From positions 62,001 through 126,000 of the forward strand of contig JAFGCZ010000008.1 in the NCBI GenBank assembly GCA_016932335.1: DNA of 64,000 nt, given 5' to 3'. Position numbers and translations under genes: made by a program. Source of the stretch: Opitutales bacterium. Its GTDB lineage: Bacteria > Verrucomicrobiota > Verrucomicrobiia > Opitutales > Oceanipulchritudinaceae. Shown piece by piece: positions 35,559-45,067 of this stretch. Position 1 is the stretch's first letter; each line of letters opens with the position of its first letter. The notes beneath the pieces are model-generated. The model did not search any database. It worked only from the letters and a program-made list of their open reading frames with translations, and was not told the origin of the DNA.

Positions 35559-36677
35559 TCAGGATTGGTCTTTGGCCAATTCCAGAAGGAAGAAAAAGGT
35601 GCTGCCTTCGTTCAGGCGGCTTTGAACTCTGAGCCGTGAGAAGAGAGCATGGCAGATACTCTCGGCCAACGCGAGGCCAAGACCATATCCGGAACGAGGA
35701 TCTGAGGGATTACAACAGTAATAAGGGCGGAAGATAGTTTCGAGTTCATCTTCTGGAATACCACAACCGGTATCGGACACAGAAAAGGAGATGTAGTATG
35801 CGCGGGGGGTCTCCTGGAGGAGCTCGGCGCGGAGCTTAACCACACCTTCGTCGGTAAAGCGGATGGCATTATGGAGTAAGAGCCCGATCAATTCTTTCAA
35901 AAGGCTGGAGTCGGAGCGAACAGAAACGGGGATGCGGGGGTCGGCCTCAAAAACCACATTGAGGCATTTTTCGTCGGCCAAGGGCTTAAGTCTTTCAACC
36001 ACACGGGTAATAACGTCGTACACATCGAAGGCGGTGAACTCCACCGTACGGTGCTCGCGCAGTTTATTCAAGCGGAGCATAAGCTCCATTTGATCGTGCA
36101 TTTCTCGAGCATTGCTCCGTACGGTGGACACCCACGCGTTCTGTTCCTCGGAAAGGGGGGAAGCTTCCAGCAGGCGAGAACCTGCCGAGATAGCCGAAAG
36201 GGTATCGCGAAAGTGCTGTATCAGACGGATCAGTGTAGAGCCTTCGCGCTGCTCGCGCTCCATTGTTTTTGTGAGGGATCGCTTCAATTCTTCCAAAGCC
36301 CAGTTAAAGCCGGAAACATCGTGAAAGACCATGAGGATGCCTTCTACCTGGCCGTCTTCACCGATCTTGAGGGAGCGAATCACCTCCAGCAGGCAATGTT
36401 TACCATCGGGTAACGCATACCAGAACTCACCGCAATGACTCTTGCCGACATTAAGGACAAAGCGGTTGGCCATTTCATCTTCGTTATGATAATCGTCGTC
36501 AAGGAACTGCCTCATGGAATCCAGGGGAAGGGAGGAGGCATCGATACCAAACAAAGCACACCAGGCGGCATTGGCTCTGAAGATGCGTCCATCTTCGGAG
36601 GCCAATGATACGGGAATCGGCAGGCTTTCGTAAGCGGATTCCCATTGCGCCGGGCGTTGCTGTTGTTTCTTGGACAT
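35559..36677 (-). CDS. PAS sensor histidine kinase
   Basis: A 372-aa cytosolic kinase. PAS at about residues 15-120 (LPIPVSLASEDGRIFRANAAWC), and a helical region with the presumed phospho-His in LIRLIQHFRDTLSAISAG, where the usual Glu after His is Phe. The ATPase domain has an N box in GLLLHNAIRFTDEG, and G boxes are VSDTGCGIPE and GYGLGLALA. The H box is atypical but retains His. It shares the cluster with two HPt proteins. Confidence 0.85.
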   Translation of the reverse strand: MSKKQQQRPAQWESAYESLPIPVSLASEDGRIFRANAAWCALFGIDASSLPLDSMRQFLDDDYHNEDEMANRFVLNVGKSHCGEFWYALPDGKHCLLEVIRSLKIGEDGQVEGILMVFHDVSGFNWALEELKRSLTKTMEREQREGSTLIRLIQHFRDTLSAISAGSRLLEASPLSEEQNAWVSTVRSNAREMHDQMELMLRLNKLREHRTVEFTAFDVYDVITRVVERLKPLADEKCLNVVFEADPRIPVSVRSDSSLLKELIGLLLHNAIRFTDEGVVKLRAELLQETPRAYYISFSVSDTGCGIPEDELETIFRPYYCCNPSDPRSGYGLGLALAESICHALFSRLRVQSRLNEGSTFFFLLELAKDQS

Positions 36678-36763
36678 CAGGATTACGTTCTTGTTATATT
36701 AAGGGGAGATAACTTAAGACGGTATAGTATGGTGTATGGAATGAGAGTGAGGGCAGGGGGAGA

Positions 36764-37141
36764 TCAGACACACCACTCTTCGAGAAAAGCTTCGGAGGAA
36801 TTGATGAAAGCTTCGACTTCGCCGGAGAGCATTTCGATAACGTTGAGTGCGGGAATATGCTCGCGGTGGAAAAGGTCTTCCTCAATGGCGTTGACGAGGT
36901 GAATCAGGCGGGGCGCGGCAGCCAGGCGGCAGAGGCGGTGGAACTGCTGCACATAGTTGCGGAGGCCTTCGAGATCCTGGTAGCGAACGGCGGTTTCCAT
37001 CCAGAGGAGGAAATCGGGGGCGTGGTGGCGGAATTCAACAAGCATACGGGCGAGGAGGTTTTCACCATCGTTGCTGCAAATCATAACTTGTTCCATGAAG
37101 GAAGTGGAATCAATAACGGGAATGGAATCAATTTTAGGCAT
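36764..37141 (-). CDS. HPt-like protein (degenerate motif)
   Basis: A 125-aa helical protein. FHRLCRLAAAPRLIHLVNAIEE aligns with the HPt phospho-His helix, but HxLKG is replaced by HRLCR and the Gly-rich turn is lost, so phosphotransfer is uncertain. It sits upstream of the PAS kinase on the same strand, 86 bp away. Confidence 0.6.
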   Translation of the reverse strand: MPKIDSIPVIDSTSFMEQVMICSNDGENLLARMLVEFRHHAPDFLLWMETAVRYQDLEGLRNYVQQFHRLCRLAAAPRLIHLVNAIEEDLFHREHIPALNVIEMLSGEVEAFINSSEAFLEEWCV

Positions 37142-37187
37142 CGGTCGGAAAGGTTTGTGGTTTAAGGAATGAAAGGAAAAGGGTTAT

Positions 37188-37448
37188 TCAGCGAAGGGTT
37201 CCGGAGTGATTCAGGGGGATGGGACAAAGGACAAGCCCTTGCCCCATCCTGCTCTGAATAACGTGCTCAACCAACCCAAACTTAACTATGAAATTCTCGG
37301 TGATCTCAGTCAGGTGCGAGAGTGCTGCTCTCACTCCCGCACCCTTGTGCTGAGAATATTTGTGACCCAAAACAACTTGCTCATACTCTTGCAAAACAAC
37401 CAAACTGCTCGTATCAAACTTGAACTGACTCTGTATCATTGTTGTCAT
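37188..37448 (-). CDS. Possible small hypothetical protein
   Basis: An 86-aa reading frame with an AAGGTAAG box nine bases before the ATG. It encodes a mixed helical protein (VLQEYEQVVLGHKYSQHKG) with no known motif. It lies 46 bp before the HPt-like gene on the same strand. The overlapping plus-strand ORF is judged a shadow. Codon pattern is only mildly supportive. Confidence 0.4.
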   Translation of the reverse strand: MTTMIQSQFKFDTSSLVVLQEYEQVVLGHKYSQHKGAGVRAALSHLTEITENFIVKFGLVEHVIQSRMGQGLVLCPIPLNHSGTLR

Positions 37449-37668
37449 GGGTCTTACCTTGTTGCGCCATATAGGATGCTCAAAGCGTGCCAGTTTTAAG
37501 CAATTTTCTTAAGTCTTTGATTATTAAATACTTAAATTTTATTAAGTTTTTCAGAGGATTTTTATCACAAATCCACCCCTGAATGTGGATACAAACTCCT
37601 CGACGGATCGGATACTTTTTACTCACTTAGAAACTTGATTACCCGCAAGCTTCGGATATAAGTATTCT

Positions 37669-39144
37669 ATGGCTCAATCTATCCTGCTCATTGAAGACCA
37701 ACGCATTATCGGCACCCTTTATTCTGAAGAATTGGAGGATGCCGGGTATGAGGTACACTGGTTGCAGGATGGAAAAGAAGCGGTGGATCTGCTGCATTCG
37801 GGCAAAACCCCGATCGATATGGTGATCACCGACTACCATGTTCCGGGAACCAATGGGATGCAGATTCTGCACGCGGCTCAGGAGTTGAGAGAGGATCTAC
37901 CAGTGCTTTTCATTACCGCTCACGGATCGGTGGAAACAGCGATTGAAGCGATGAAGGCGGGCGCCTTCGACTATCTGGAAAAACCCATAGACTTGGATAA
38001 ACTGGTGGCGTTGGCGCGCCAGGCTATGGCACAGATTCCCACCCGCCCTGCGGAACCGATAAAAAAAGCAGAGACAGACCTGCCGCCGCAGATTCTGATC
38101 GGGCGCAGCGAACTGATGTTGGGAGTCTATAAGAGTATTGGCCGTGTAGCGGCGCTGCCGGCCACAGTGTTCATTCACGGAGAAACAGGAACCGGTAAAG
38201 AACTGATTGCCCAGACCATCCATCGTTTCAGCAAGCGTGCGGAAAAGCCTTTTGTGGCCATTAACTGCGCAGCCATTCCGGAAACGCTACTGGAGAGCGA
38301 ATTATTTGGGCATGAGCGAGGCGCTTTTACGGGAGCAGAGAAATTGCATATCGGGCGATTTGAGCAGGCCGACGGAGGTACCATTTTTTTGGATGAAATT
38401 GGAGATATGCCTCATGCTCTGCAGGTAAAGCTGCTACGCGTGCTACAGGAACGGAAAATCCAGAGATTGGGTGGCTCCAAAGAAATTCCGGTGGATGTGC
38501 GTATTATCGCGGCAACACACCGCGACCTGGAACAGCTGATTCAATCGGGGGATTTTCGCGAGGACCTGTTCCACCGTCTCTGCGTAGCAGAAATTGAGTT
38601 GCCTCCCCTGCGAGAGAGGAGGGACGACATTCCGCTGCTGGTGAACCATCTTTTAAACGAGGCCGCCAAGGAATATGGGTTTAAGATGGCATCCATTGAT
38701 GAGGAAGCCATGAGTCTGTTACAGCAGCAACCCTGGCCAGGCAATGTACGCCAGTTGCAAAACGCTGTGCGTAAGGCGTTGCTGATTTCCCGCAACATGA
38801 CGATTTCTGTACACAACCTGCACGAGCTAAACATCCATACCCAGACGGTGCCGGCCACGACGGAAGCAATTGCCCAACTACACGAGAGCGAACAAACACT
38901 CGCAAGTGAAGAATCCCGCCTTCCCCTCACACAAACGGCTTTTTCCTTAAAAGACTGGGTTAAGGAGGCCTTGAAAAAGGAAACACCCGGAGGGCTTCGC
39001 GAGGCATTAATCGACCGGCTGGATAAAGAACTGATCCAACAGACATTGCAGCAATGTCGCTACAATCGCACTCAGGCAGCGGAGCTGCTGGGAATCACCC
39101 GTAAAACGCTGCGGGCTCGCATGACGGCATTGGACATTGATTGA
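37669..39144 (+). CDS. NtrC-family sigma-54-dependent response regulator
   Basis: A 491-aa activator. The receiver (residues 1-120) has LLIEDQR, phospho-Asp in MVITDYHVPG, Thr in FITAHGS and Lys in DYLEKPI. The AAA+ domain has Walker A GETGTGKELIA, the sigma-54 contact loop ELFGHERGAFTGA, Walker B GGTIFLDEIGDM and the Arg finger region FREDLFHRL. The C-terminal Fis-type helix-turn-helix is in NRTQAAELLGITRKTLRARM. It is divergent from the phosphorelay genes; it could drive sigma-54 promoters such as the one before hsp20 (inference). Confidence 0.92.
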   Translation: MAQSILLIEDQRIIGTLYSEELEDAGYEVHWLQDGKEAVDLLHSGKTPIDMVITDYHVPGTNGMQILHAAQELREDLPVLFITAHGSVETAIEAMKAGAFDYLEKPIDLDKLVALARQAMAQIPTRPAEPIKKAETDLPPQILIGRSELMLGVYKSIGRVAALPATVFIHGETGTGKELIAQTIHRFSKRAEKPFVAINCAAIPETLLESELFGHERGAFTGAEKLHIGRFEQADGGTIFLDEIGDMPHALQVKLLRVLQERKIQRLGGSKEIPVDVRIIAATHRDLEQLIQSGDFREDLFHRLCVAEIELPPLRERRDDIPLLVNHLLNEAAKEYGFKMASIDEEAMSLLQQQPWPGNVRQLQNAVRKALLISRNMTISVHNLHELNIHTQTVPATTEAIAQLHESEQTLASEESRLPLTQTAFSLKDWVKEALKKETPGGLREALIDRLDKELIQQTLQQCRYNRTQAAELLGITRKTLRARMTALDID

Positions 39145-39149
39145 TTACA

Positions 39150-39182
39150 TAAAAAATGGGCAACCGAAGTTGCCCATGAAAA
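39150..39182. terminator. Bidirectional terminator between convergent genes
   Basis: Stem ATGGGCAAC / GTTGCCCAT with CGAA loop at 39156-39177. A-rich on the left and T run on the minus strand, so it works best for the minus-strand PIN gene. Confidence 0.8.
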
Positions 39183-39198
39183 GATAAAGCAGCAAAGC

Positions 39199-40200
39199 TT
39201 ACTCCTGTTTCAGCTGAGCGAAGACCATGCGGCCTCCACCGGAAGGAAGCACACTCTGCACCGTGACTTGAACGCGCTTGCCAATAAAACGGCGGGCATC
39301 GTTGACCACTACCATAGAACCGTCGGGCATAAAGCCGAGGGCCTGCCCTTGCTCCTTCCCGGGCTTAACCAAATCGACTTCCATTTCCTCGCCGGAAATA
39401 AGGTCGGGACTGAGGGCTTTGGCCAGGGAGTTAAGGTTGAGCCATTCCACGCTATGGAATTCGGCAATTTTAGCCAAGTTGAAATCGGTCGTCAGCACCT
39501 TAGCCTTGAGGCGGCGGGCGATGTCGACGATGGAGGCATCGTTATCCTGACCATCTTCCTTGGGTGTGTCGTGAATGCGCAAGTCTACATGAGGCATACG
39601 GCGCAATTCATTGAGAACATCCAAGCCTTTGCGGCCGCGGGCCTTGCGGGCGGGATCGCTGGAATCGGCAACATGTTGCAATTCCTGAAGGACCCAACGG
39701 GGAACGACCAAAGCATAGTTGAGGAATTTTGCGCGGCAGATTGAGGCAATACGGCCGTCAATCAGGGCACTGGTATCAACGACAGCCACAGGTGTATCCA
39801 CCTCGTGCGGGACAAAGCGCATGTAGGGGATGACAAGGTTGAATTCATCCTTACCACGCAGAGCAATAACCGCTCCGAGGTAAGAAAGAATGATAAAGAG
39901 AGCCAAGCGAGCCAGGAAGAGTGTTCCTTCGTCTCCATACTCAAAAAGCGGAGAATTGGCGATGAAGAAGGAGCAGAGCCATCCAAGGAAAAGCCCGAAT
40001 GTAGCGGCCGAAAGGCCTCTGATCGAAAATCCTTTAAGAAAGACATCTACAAGGATAACGAATGCACCGAGCAAAGCGCCTACATAGAGGGCCCGCGCCT
40101 GAGTTGTTCCCCATTCAGGAACCACATAGCAGGTAAGAAGACTTCCCAATACACAAACCAGGAAGAAAGCTATGCGCAAGAAGTTAATCGTGCGTGACAT
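39199..40200 (-). CDS. PIN-TRAM membrane protein (YacL family)
   Basis: A 333-aa protein: four N-terminal transmembrane helices (residues about 8-115), a PIN domain (about 140-255; VAVVDTSALIDGR, VLTTDFNLAK with conserved Asp) and a TRAM-like C-terminal RNA-binding domain (VKPGKEQGQALGFMPDGSMVVV). YacL-type proteins are conserved, probably RNA-related, and poorly characterised. Start at MSRTINFL. Confidence 0.85.
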   Translation of the reverse strand: MSRTINFLRIAFFLVCVLGSLLTCYVVPEWGTTQARALYVGALLGAFVILVDVFLKGFSIRGLSAATFGLFLGWLCSFFIANSPLFEYGDEGTLFLARLALFIILSYLGAVIALRGKDEFNLVIPYMRFVPHEVDTPVAVVDTSALIDGRIASICRAKFLNYALVVPRWVLQELQHVADSSDPARKARGRKGLDVLNELRRMPHVDLRIHDTPKEDGQDNDASIVDIARRLKAKVLTTDFNLAKIAEFHSVEWLNLNSLAKALSPDLISGEEMEVDLVKPGKEQGQALGFMPDGSMVVVNDARRFIGKRVQVTVQSVLPSGGGRMVFAQLKQE

Positions 40201-40503
40201 AATAGTATAATATTCCCGTTAAATAAAAATGATTAATAATCCAAACTGTGACGATAGCAACCCGAGCACGCACAGTCAATTACCCTTCATCACTTTTTCC
40301 CGAAAGTGAGTCTTAAAGAAAGACAGAAAAACCCCTAAAACATAACTAAAGAACTTTCTTTAGTCATTGATATTTGCTTGCATGCGTTGAGTCACAAAAC
40401 GATTTCTTCCTAACAGGCAAATGTAAAAATGCAATGAGAAAGATTACTCTGCACTCAAGAAATAAACTCGACATAAGTGCATCTGTATCCAGACAATAGA
40501 GAT
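40201..40503. other. Intergenic region, no gene seen
   Basis: Divergent promoter space between the PIN protein and the aromatic-acid genes. A short imperfect hairpin (ACTAAAG...CTTTAGT) lies near 40346. I see no coding sequence. Confidence 0.5.
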
Positions 40504-41367
40504 GTGTTTGAGCAAATAACAGTATTAGCTCCCGGCCTTTTGGGGGCCTCAGTCGGAATGGCCGTAGCCAAGCATTCGCCAAGCCGCAAAATTCACGTCT
40601 GGGCGCGACGTGCGGAAACCCGTGTACAGTGCGAATTGCTGGAGTGGTGTCATGCCGTACACAGTGCGGCAGAAGAGGCAGTAAAAGGGGCTGATCTGGT
40701 AATTATTTGCTCTCCGGTGGAGACGATTGCCCCATTGGTGGAACGTATTGCCGAACACCTGAAAGAGGGGGCCATAGTCACAGACGTAGGAAGCACAAAA
40801 AGCCTGCTTTGCCACAATGCCAAGGCGGCCATGCCAGCACATGCGTTTTTTGTAGGCAGCCATCCGATGGCAGGCAGCGAGAAGAGCGGCCTGGAATATG
40901 CCGATAGAGATTTATTCAAGCAACGCCCCTGTTTTGTAACACCGTTGCCGGAAACTCCAGAAACGGTTACCGAGCAAGTGGTTCGTTTCTGGATGGAATT
41001 GGGTATGCAGGTATGCACGATATCTCCGGAAACCCATGATGAAATTGTAGCCTACATCAGTCATCTGCCTCACATTCTGGCCAGCACCCTGTGTGCCGCG
41101 CTGCAGAAGAAGGATAGCAAATGGCGCCATTTTGCAGGTGCCGGCCTGCGGGACACCACCCGCATTGCCTCGGGCAGCCCTATCCTGTGGAAATCGATTC
41201 TGGAACAGAACCGGGAGGAGATCCTGCGGGCGCTGGACACTTTTGAAGACGAGATCCACCATTTCCGCTCGGCATTGGCCAACCGGGAATGGTTTGAAGT
41301 GAGCAACCTTCTGGAACACGGCAAGCACTACCGGGATTCACTGAGTCCGGACGCTACCGAACAATAA
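40504..41367 (+). CDS. Prephenate/arogenate dehydrogenase
   Basis: A 287-aa NAD(P)-dependent enzyme of tyrosine biosynthesis. The Rossmann motif VLAPGLLGASVG lies near the N-terminus. VTDVGSTKS, then SHPMAGSEKSG are typical of TyrA, and SHLPHILAS marks the helical C-domain. The start is GTG at 40504 (MFEQITVLAP), as in relatives, preceded by AGAGA; the track begins nine codons earlier. It is followed 29 bp later by aroA, so this is an aromatic-acid operon. Confidence 0.85.
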   Translation: MFEQITVLAPGLLGASVGMAVAKHSPSRKIHVWARRAETRVQCELLEWCHAVHSAAEEAVKGADLVIICSPVETIAPLVERIAEHLKEGAIVTDVGSTKSLLCHNAKAAMPAHAFFVGSHPMAGSEKSGLEYADRDLFKQRPCFVTPLPETPETVTEQVVRFWMELGMQVCTISPETHDEIVAYISHLPHILASTLCAALQKKDSKWRHFAGAGLRDTTRIASGSPILWKSILEQNREEILRALDTFEDEIHHFRSALANREWFEVSNLLEHGKHYRDSLSPDATEQ

Positions 41368-41396
41368 CATACCCTTTTGCAGTTTTAATATCCGGT

Positions 41397-42749
41397 ATGA
41401 TACAAGACCCCTTACCCATACGCCCTTTCAGCAAATCCCCCGAGGCCACCGTCAGCGTGCCCGGCTCCAAAAGTCTGACGAACCGGGCATTGTTGCTGGC
41501 CGCCCTATGCCCCGGAAAAACCACACTGAGCGGAGCACTCTTCAGCCGTGACACCCGCATTATGCTGCAGGCACTGCAGGCACTGGGTTTTGCCGCCGAG
41601 GGAGACGATGCGGAGGCCCGCATCACTGTAGAGGGTTGCGGAGGAAGCATCCCCAAAGCGGAAGCCACCCTGCATGTGGGCAATGCCGGCACAGCGGCCC
41701 GCTTCCTCAGCGCATTTGTCTGCCTGCACCCGGCCGGATGTTATACCTTTGAGGCCGACGAGGCCATGTACCGCCGTCCTGTAGCCGGATTGACCGATAC
41801 GCTGACCGAGCAGGGGGCCACGTTTGAATGGCTGGGCGAGCCCGGCTGTTTTCCGTTTAAAGTAAAGACGGCAGGATTGAAGGGCGGCGACATGGCGGTG
41901 GATGCCTCGGCCAGCAGCCAGCTGCTTTCGGCATTACTGCTGGTGGCTCCATTTACCGAGGCGCCAGCCCGCGTCTGCCTGAGCGGTACCACCGTATCCC
42001 ACCCCTTTGTGGAAATGACAGTGCGCCTGCTGGGGCAATTCGGCGTTCCGGTAAACCCCCAGGAAAGCGGTGTCTACGGGTTTGAGGCCGATGTGCGCCC
42101 GGGGCTCAGCGAAAGCGAGTTTGCCATAGAACCGGATGCCACGGCTGCCTCCTATTTTCTGGCCCTGCCGCTGGCAGTGGGTGGAAGCATTGAGGTGCGC
42201 GGCCTGAAGCAGGAGATGCTGCAGGGAGATATTCGCTTTGTGGATGTGCTGAAAAAGACCGGCTTGAAGCTGGAATGGACGGAAAACGGTTTGCGCAGCA
42301 CGTTTCAGGATCAGGCGGAACCGGTGGACTTCGATTTTAATGCCGTTTCCGATACTTTTCTGACGCTGGCCGCATTGACGCCGCTGCTGCGGGGGCCCTC
42401 CACCCTTAAAGGAATCGGGCACACCCGACATCAGGAAACCGATCGTATTGCCGCGGTAGCCACCGAATTGTTGAAGATGGGTCAGGTTGTAGAAGAAACA
42501 GAGGACAGCCTGACGGTTGACCCCTCCTACCCCGAGCTGCACCTGCGCTCCGAGGCGGCGCGGGCCGTGGGGCGCCCCTGCCGGGTGAAAACCTACGAAG
42601 ACCACCGCGTGGCCATGAGTTTTGCCATTTTGGGGTGCCACAACCTGATGGAGGACGGCGAGCCCTGGCTCTATATTATGGACCCCGGATGCTGCGGGAA
42701 AACCTTCCCAAACTTTTTTGAAGTGCTCGAATCCATTCACCCTCAGTAA
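41397..42749 (+). CDS. aroA: 3-phosphoshikimate 1-carboxyvinyltransferase (EPSP synthase)
   Basis: A 450-aa shikimate-pathway enzyme. PGSKSLTNRALLLAAL near residue 20, GNAGTAARFL near 95, SSQLLSALLL near 170, FNAVSDTF with the catalytic Asp near 315 and HQETDRIAAVATEL near 340 are all present. The two-domain length is normal. Position after the prephenate dehydrogenase gene fits aromatic biosynthesis. Confidence 0.95.
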   Translation: MIQDPLPIRPFSKSPEATVSVPGSKSLTNRALLLAALCPGKTTLSGALFSRDTRIMLQALQALGFAAEGDDAEARITVEGCGGSIPKAEATLHVGNAGTAARFLSAFVCLHPAGCYTFEADEAMYRRPVAGLTDTLTEQGATFEWLGEPGCFPFKVKTAGLKGGDMAVDASASSQLLSALLLVAPFTEAPARVCLSGTTVSHPFVEMTVRLLGQFGVPVNPQESGVYGFEADVRPGLSESEFAIEPDATAASYFLALPLAVGGSIEVRGLKQEMLQGDIRFVDVLKKTGLKLEWTENGLRSTFQDQAEPVDFDFNAVSDTFLTLAALTPLLRGPSTLKGIGHTRHQETDRIAAVATELLKMGQVVEETEDSLTVDPSYPELHLRSEAARAVGRPCRVKTYEDHRVAMSFAILGCHNLMEDGEPWLYIMDPGCCGKTFPNFFEVLESIHPQ

Positions 42750-42813
42750 TCTAGGGGCTGTTTTGCTTTTGCGTTGCTTTGCACCAAAGCACGCTGCATA
42801 GAAGAAGCTTTGT

Positions 42814-44094
42814 ATGATTGATATCAAGGAAAAGCCCAGGATGGTGGAACGGGCATTGCTCGTGGGCGTGGCTCAGGCTAATACCACCGAAAAAGAAGTC
42901 AGTCTGCTGTTGGACGAGCTGGAAGAGCTGGTCAACAATCTGGGCATTCTCGTAGTGCGCAAAGAGATTGTGCGGCTGCGGGAATATCAGGCCCGTTTTC
43001 TTTTGGGAACCGGTAAGGTGAACTACATCAAAAATCTGGCCTTTGCCGAGGAATGCGACTGCATTGTGTTCGACGAGATGCTTTCTCCGGCACAGCAGCG
43101 CAACTGGGAGGCCGAGACCAAGCTGTGTGTGATCGACCGGCAGGAAGTGATCCTGGACATTTTCGCAGAACGAGCTCAGACTAGGGAAGCCGTACTACAG
43201 GTGGACCTAGCACGCTCAGAATACAATTTACCACGTCTGAAAAATGCGTGGACGCACCTTTCCCGACAGCGCGGGGGCGGAACAACCCAGCGCGGTGAAG
43301 GGGAAGCCCAGATTGAGCTGGACCAGCGCATGGTGCGCAACCGCATAGCCAAGCTGAAGCGTGAGCTGGAGCAGGTGGTGCAGCACCGCATGACCCAGCG
43401 CAAACAGCGTCAGCGGGTGCCGGTACCCACAGCGGCGATTGTGGGCTACACCAATGCGGGCAAATCGTCCCTGCTCAACTGCATTACAGGGGCTGATGTG
43501 CTGGCCGCCAACAAACTATTTGCTACGCTGGACCCCACCACTCGCCAGGCGGAGCTGCCCTCGGGGCAAAAGATTTTGCTGACAGACACCGTGGGGTTTG
43601 TGCGCAAACTCCCACACCGTCTGGTGGAGGCGTTTAAGGCCACTCTGGAAGAGGCTATTTACTGCGATTTTCTACTGCATGTGATCGACTGCACCAGTAA
43701 GGAGGCGGAAGCCCACTCGCGCACCACAATGGAGGTGTTGAAGGAGCTGGGAGCAGATGAGAAGCGGATTATTACCGTTTACAACAAGGCGGATCTGCTG
43801 CCCATAGAACAGCTGGAACATTTGAGAGCCAATCCCGGCGAGAATGTGCACTACACCAGCAGTACCACGGGCTTCGGAGTAGCTGAGCTGTTGCAGGCCA
43901 TGGAAAACATTCTGGAGGAGCAGCAAAAAATGAAACACCTCCTGATCCCCTACACGCGCTACGACATCGTAAACAAACTGCATCAGGCGGGCTGCGTGAA
44001 GGAGGAAAAGGCGACCGATGACGGGGTCAGCATTGCCTGTATGCTGCCGGACAGACTGAAGGCACTGGTGACCGAGTATATTGTGGCGGAGTAA
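42814..44094 (+). CDS. hflX: Ribosome-associated GTPase HflX
   Basis: A 426-aa protein. The N-terminal HflX domain contains FLLGTGKV and DRQEVILDIFAERA; the coiled coil about 135-195 includes LKRELEQVVQHR. The G domain has G1 GYTNAGKSSL, G3 DTVGF and G4 NKAD. HflX splits stalled or hibernating ribosomes. The start MIDIKEKPRM lies 64 bp after aroA. Confidence 0.94.
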   Translation: MIDIKEKPRMVERALLVGVAQANTTEKEVSLLLDELEELVNNLGILVVRKEIVRLREYQARFLLGTGKVNYIKNLAFAEECDCIVFDEMLSPAQQRNWEAETKLCVIDRQEVILDIFAERAQTREAVLQVDLARSEYNLPRLKNAWTHLSRQRGGGTTQRGEGEAQIELDQRMVRNRIAKLKRELEQVVQHRMTQRKQRQRVPVPTAAIVGYTNAGKSSLLNCITGADVLAANKLFATLDPTTRQAELPSGQKILLTDTVGFVRKLPHRLVEAFKATLEEAIYCDFLLHVIDCTSKEAEAHSRTTMEVLKELGADEKRIITVYNKADLLPIEQLEHLRANPGENVHYTSSTTGFGVAELLQAMENILEEQQKMKHLLIPYTRYDIVNKLHQAGCVKEEKATDDGVSIACMLPDRLKALVTEYIVAE

Positions 44095-44134
44095 GGCGCA
44101 TTCTTTCATTGCAGGAACGCGGAGAAAACGCAGG

Positions 44135-45067
44135 ATGGGGTTTTGCCTCTTTCCGATGCTTGCTCTGATTACACGATTGTTCCCGCTGTGGGCGTTGCTG
44201 CTCTCCACTCTGGCGCTGCTGCAACCGGGGTTGTTTACGCCGGGAAGTCGCTATATTGTACCTTTGCTGACGTGCATTATGTTCTGCATGGGAATGACGC
44301 TTACGTGGGAGGATTTCCGCGCGGTGGGTAAACGGCCGTGGCCAGTGGTGCTGGCTCTGCTGCTGCAATACAGCATTATGCCATTTGCGGCCTGGGGCAT
44401 CAGCATGTTGCTGCACCTTTCTCCCGAACTGATGGTGGGTATGGTGCTGGTGGGAACCACATCCGGTGGTACCGCCAGTAATGTAATTGCCTATTTAGCC
44501 AAGGGGAACGTGGCATTGTCCATTACCTGCACTCTGGCATCCACCTTGTGTGCCACGTTGATGTTGCCGGGGTTAAGCTGGCTTTACCTGCACCAAATGG
44601 TGGCGGTGAATGTGCTCTCGATGATGCAGAGCGTGGCCATGATTGTGCTGATTCCGGTAGTCTTCGGGACGGGGCTAAATTCACTGGCAGGCAAACGTTT
44701 GAAGCGAGTGCAACCACTCCTGCCGCTGTTTTCGGTAATTGCCATTGTGGTGATTATTGCCATTATCGTGGCAGTGAATGCGACCAAGATCCAGAGCATG
44801 GGGCCACTGCTGGCCCTGGCTATTGTGCTGCACAACGGCACAGGGTTGCTCTTCGGCTATACCATACCCCGTCTGCTGAGGCAGGACAGGGTGACCTGCC
44901 GGACACTGGCCATTGAGGTAGGAATGCAGAACTCGGGGCTGGCGGTGGCGCTGGCATTAAAACATTTCAGCGCGGCGGCGGCTCTCCCTGGAGCGCTCTT
45001 CAGCGTATGGCACAACATCAGCGGCTCTGTTGCCGCAGCATTCTGGAGTAAACAAAGTAATGACTGA
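44135..45067 (+). CDS. Bile acid:sodium symporter family (BASS) transporter
   Basis: A 310-aa inner-membrane protein with about nine hydrophobic helices. The cross-over motifs GTTSGGTASNVIAYL near residue 110 and EVGMQNSGLAVALALKHF near 270 contain the Na+-binding polar residues of BASS (SBF) proteins. The substrate is unknown (organic anions, pantoate and others occur in the family). The ATG at 44135 has a GGAG nine bases upstream; the track's first Met overlaps hflX. Confidence 0.88.
   Translation: MGFCLFPMLALITRLFPLWALLLSTLALLQPGLFTPGSRYIVPLLTCIMFCMGMTLTWEDFRAVGKRPWPVVLALLLQYSIMPFAAWGISMLLHLSPELMVGMVLVGTTSGGTASNVIAYLAKGNVALSITCTLASTLCATLMLPGLSWLYLHQMVAVNVLSMMQSVAMIVLIPVVFGTGLNSLAGKRLKRVQPLLPLFSVIAIVVIIAIIVAVNATKIQSMGPLLALAIVLHNGTGLLFGYTIPRLLRQDRVTCRTLAIEVGMQNSGLAVALALKHFSAAAALPGALFSVWHNISGSVAAAFWSKQSND

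Noticed and set aside
37206-37499. 97-aa plus-strand ORF
   Set aside because: Overlaps a better minus-strand candidate and the promoter region of the NtrC gene.
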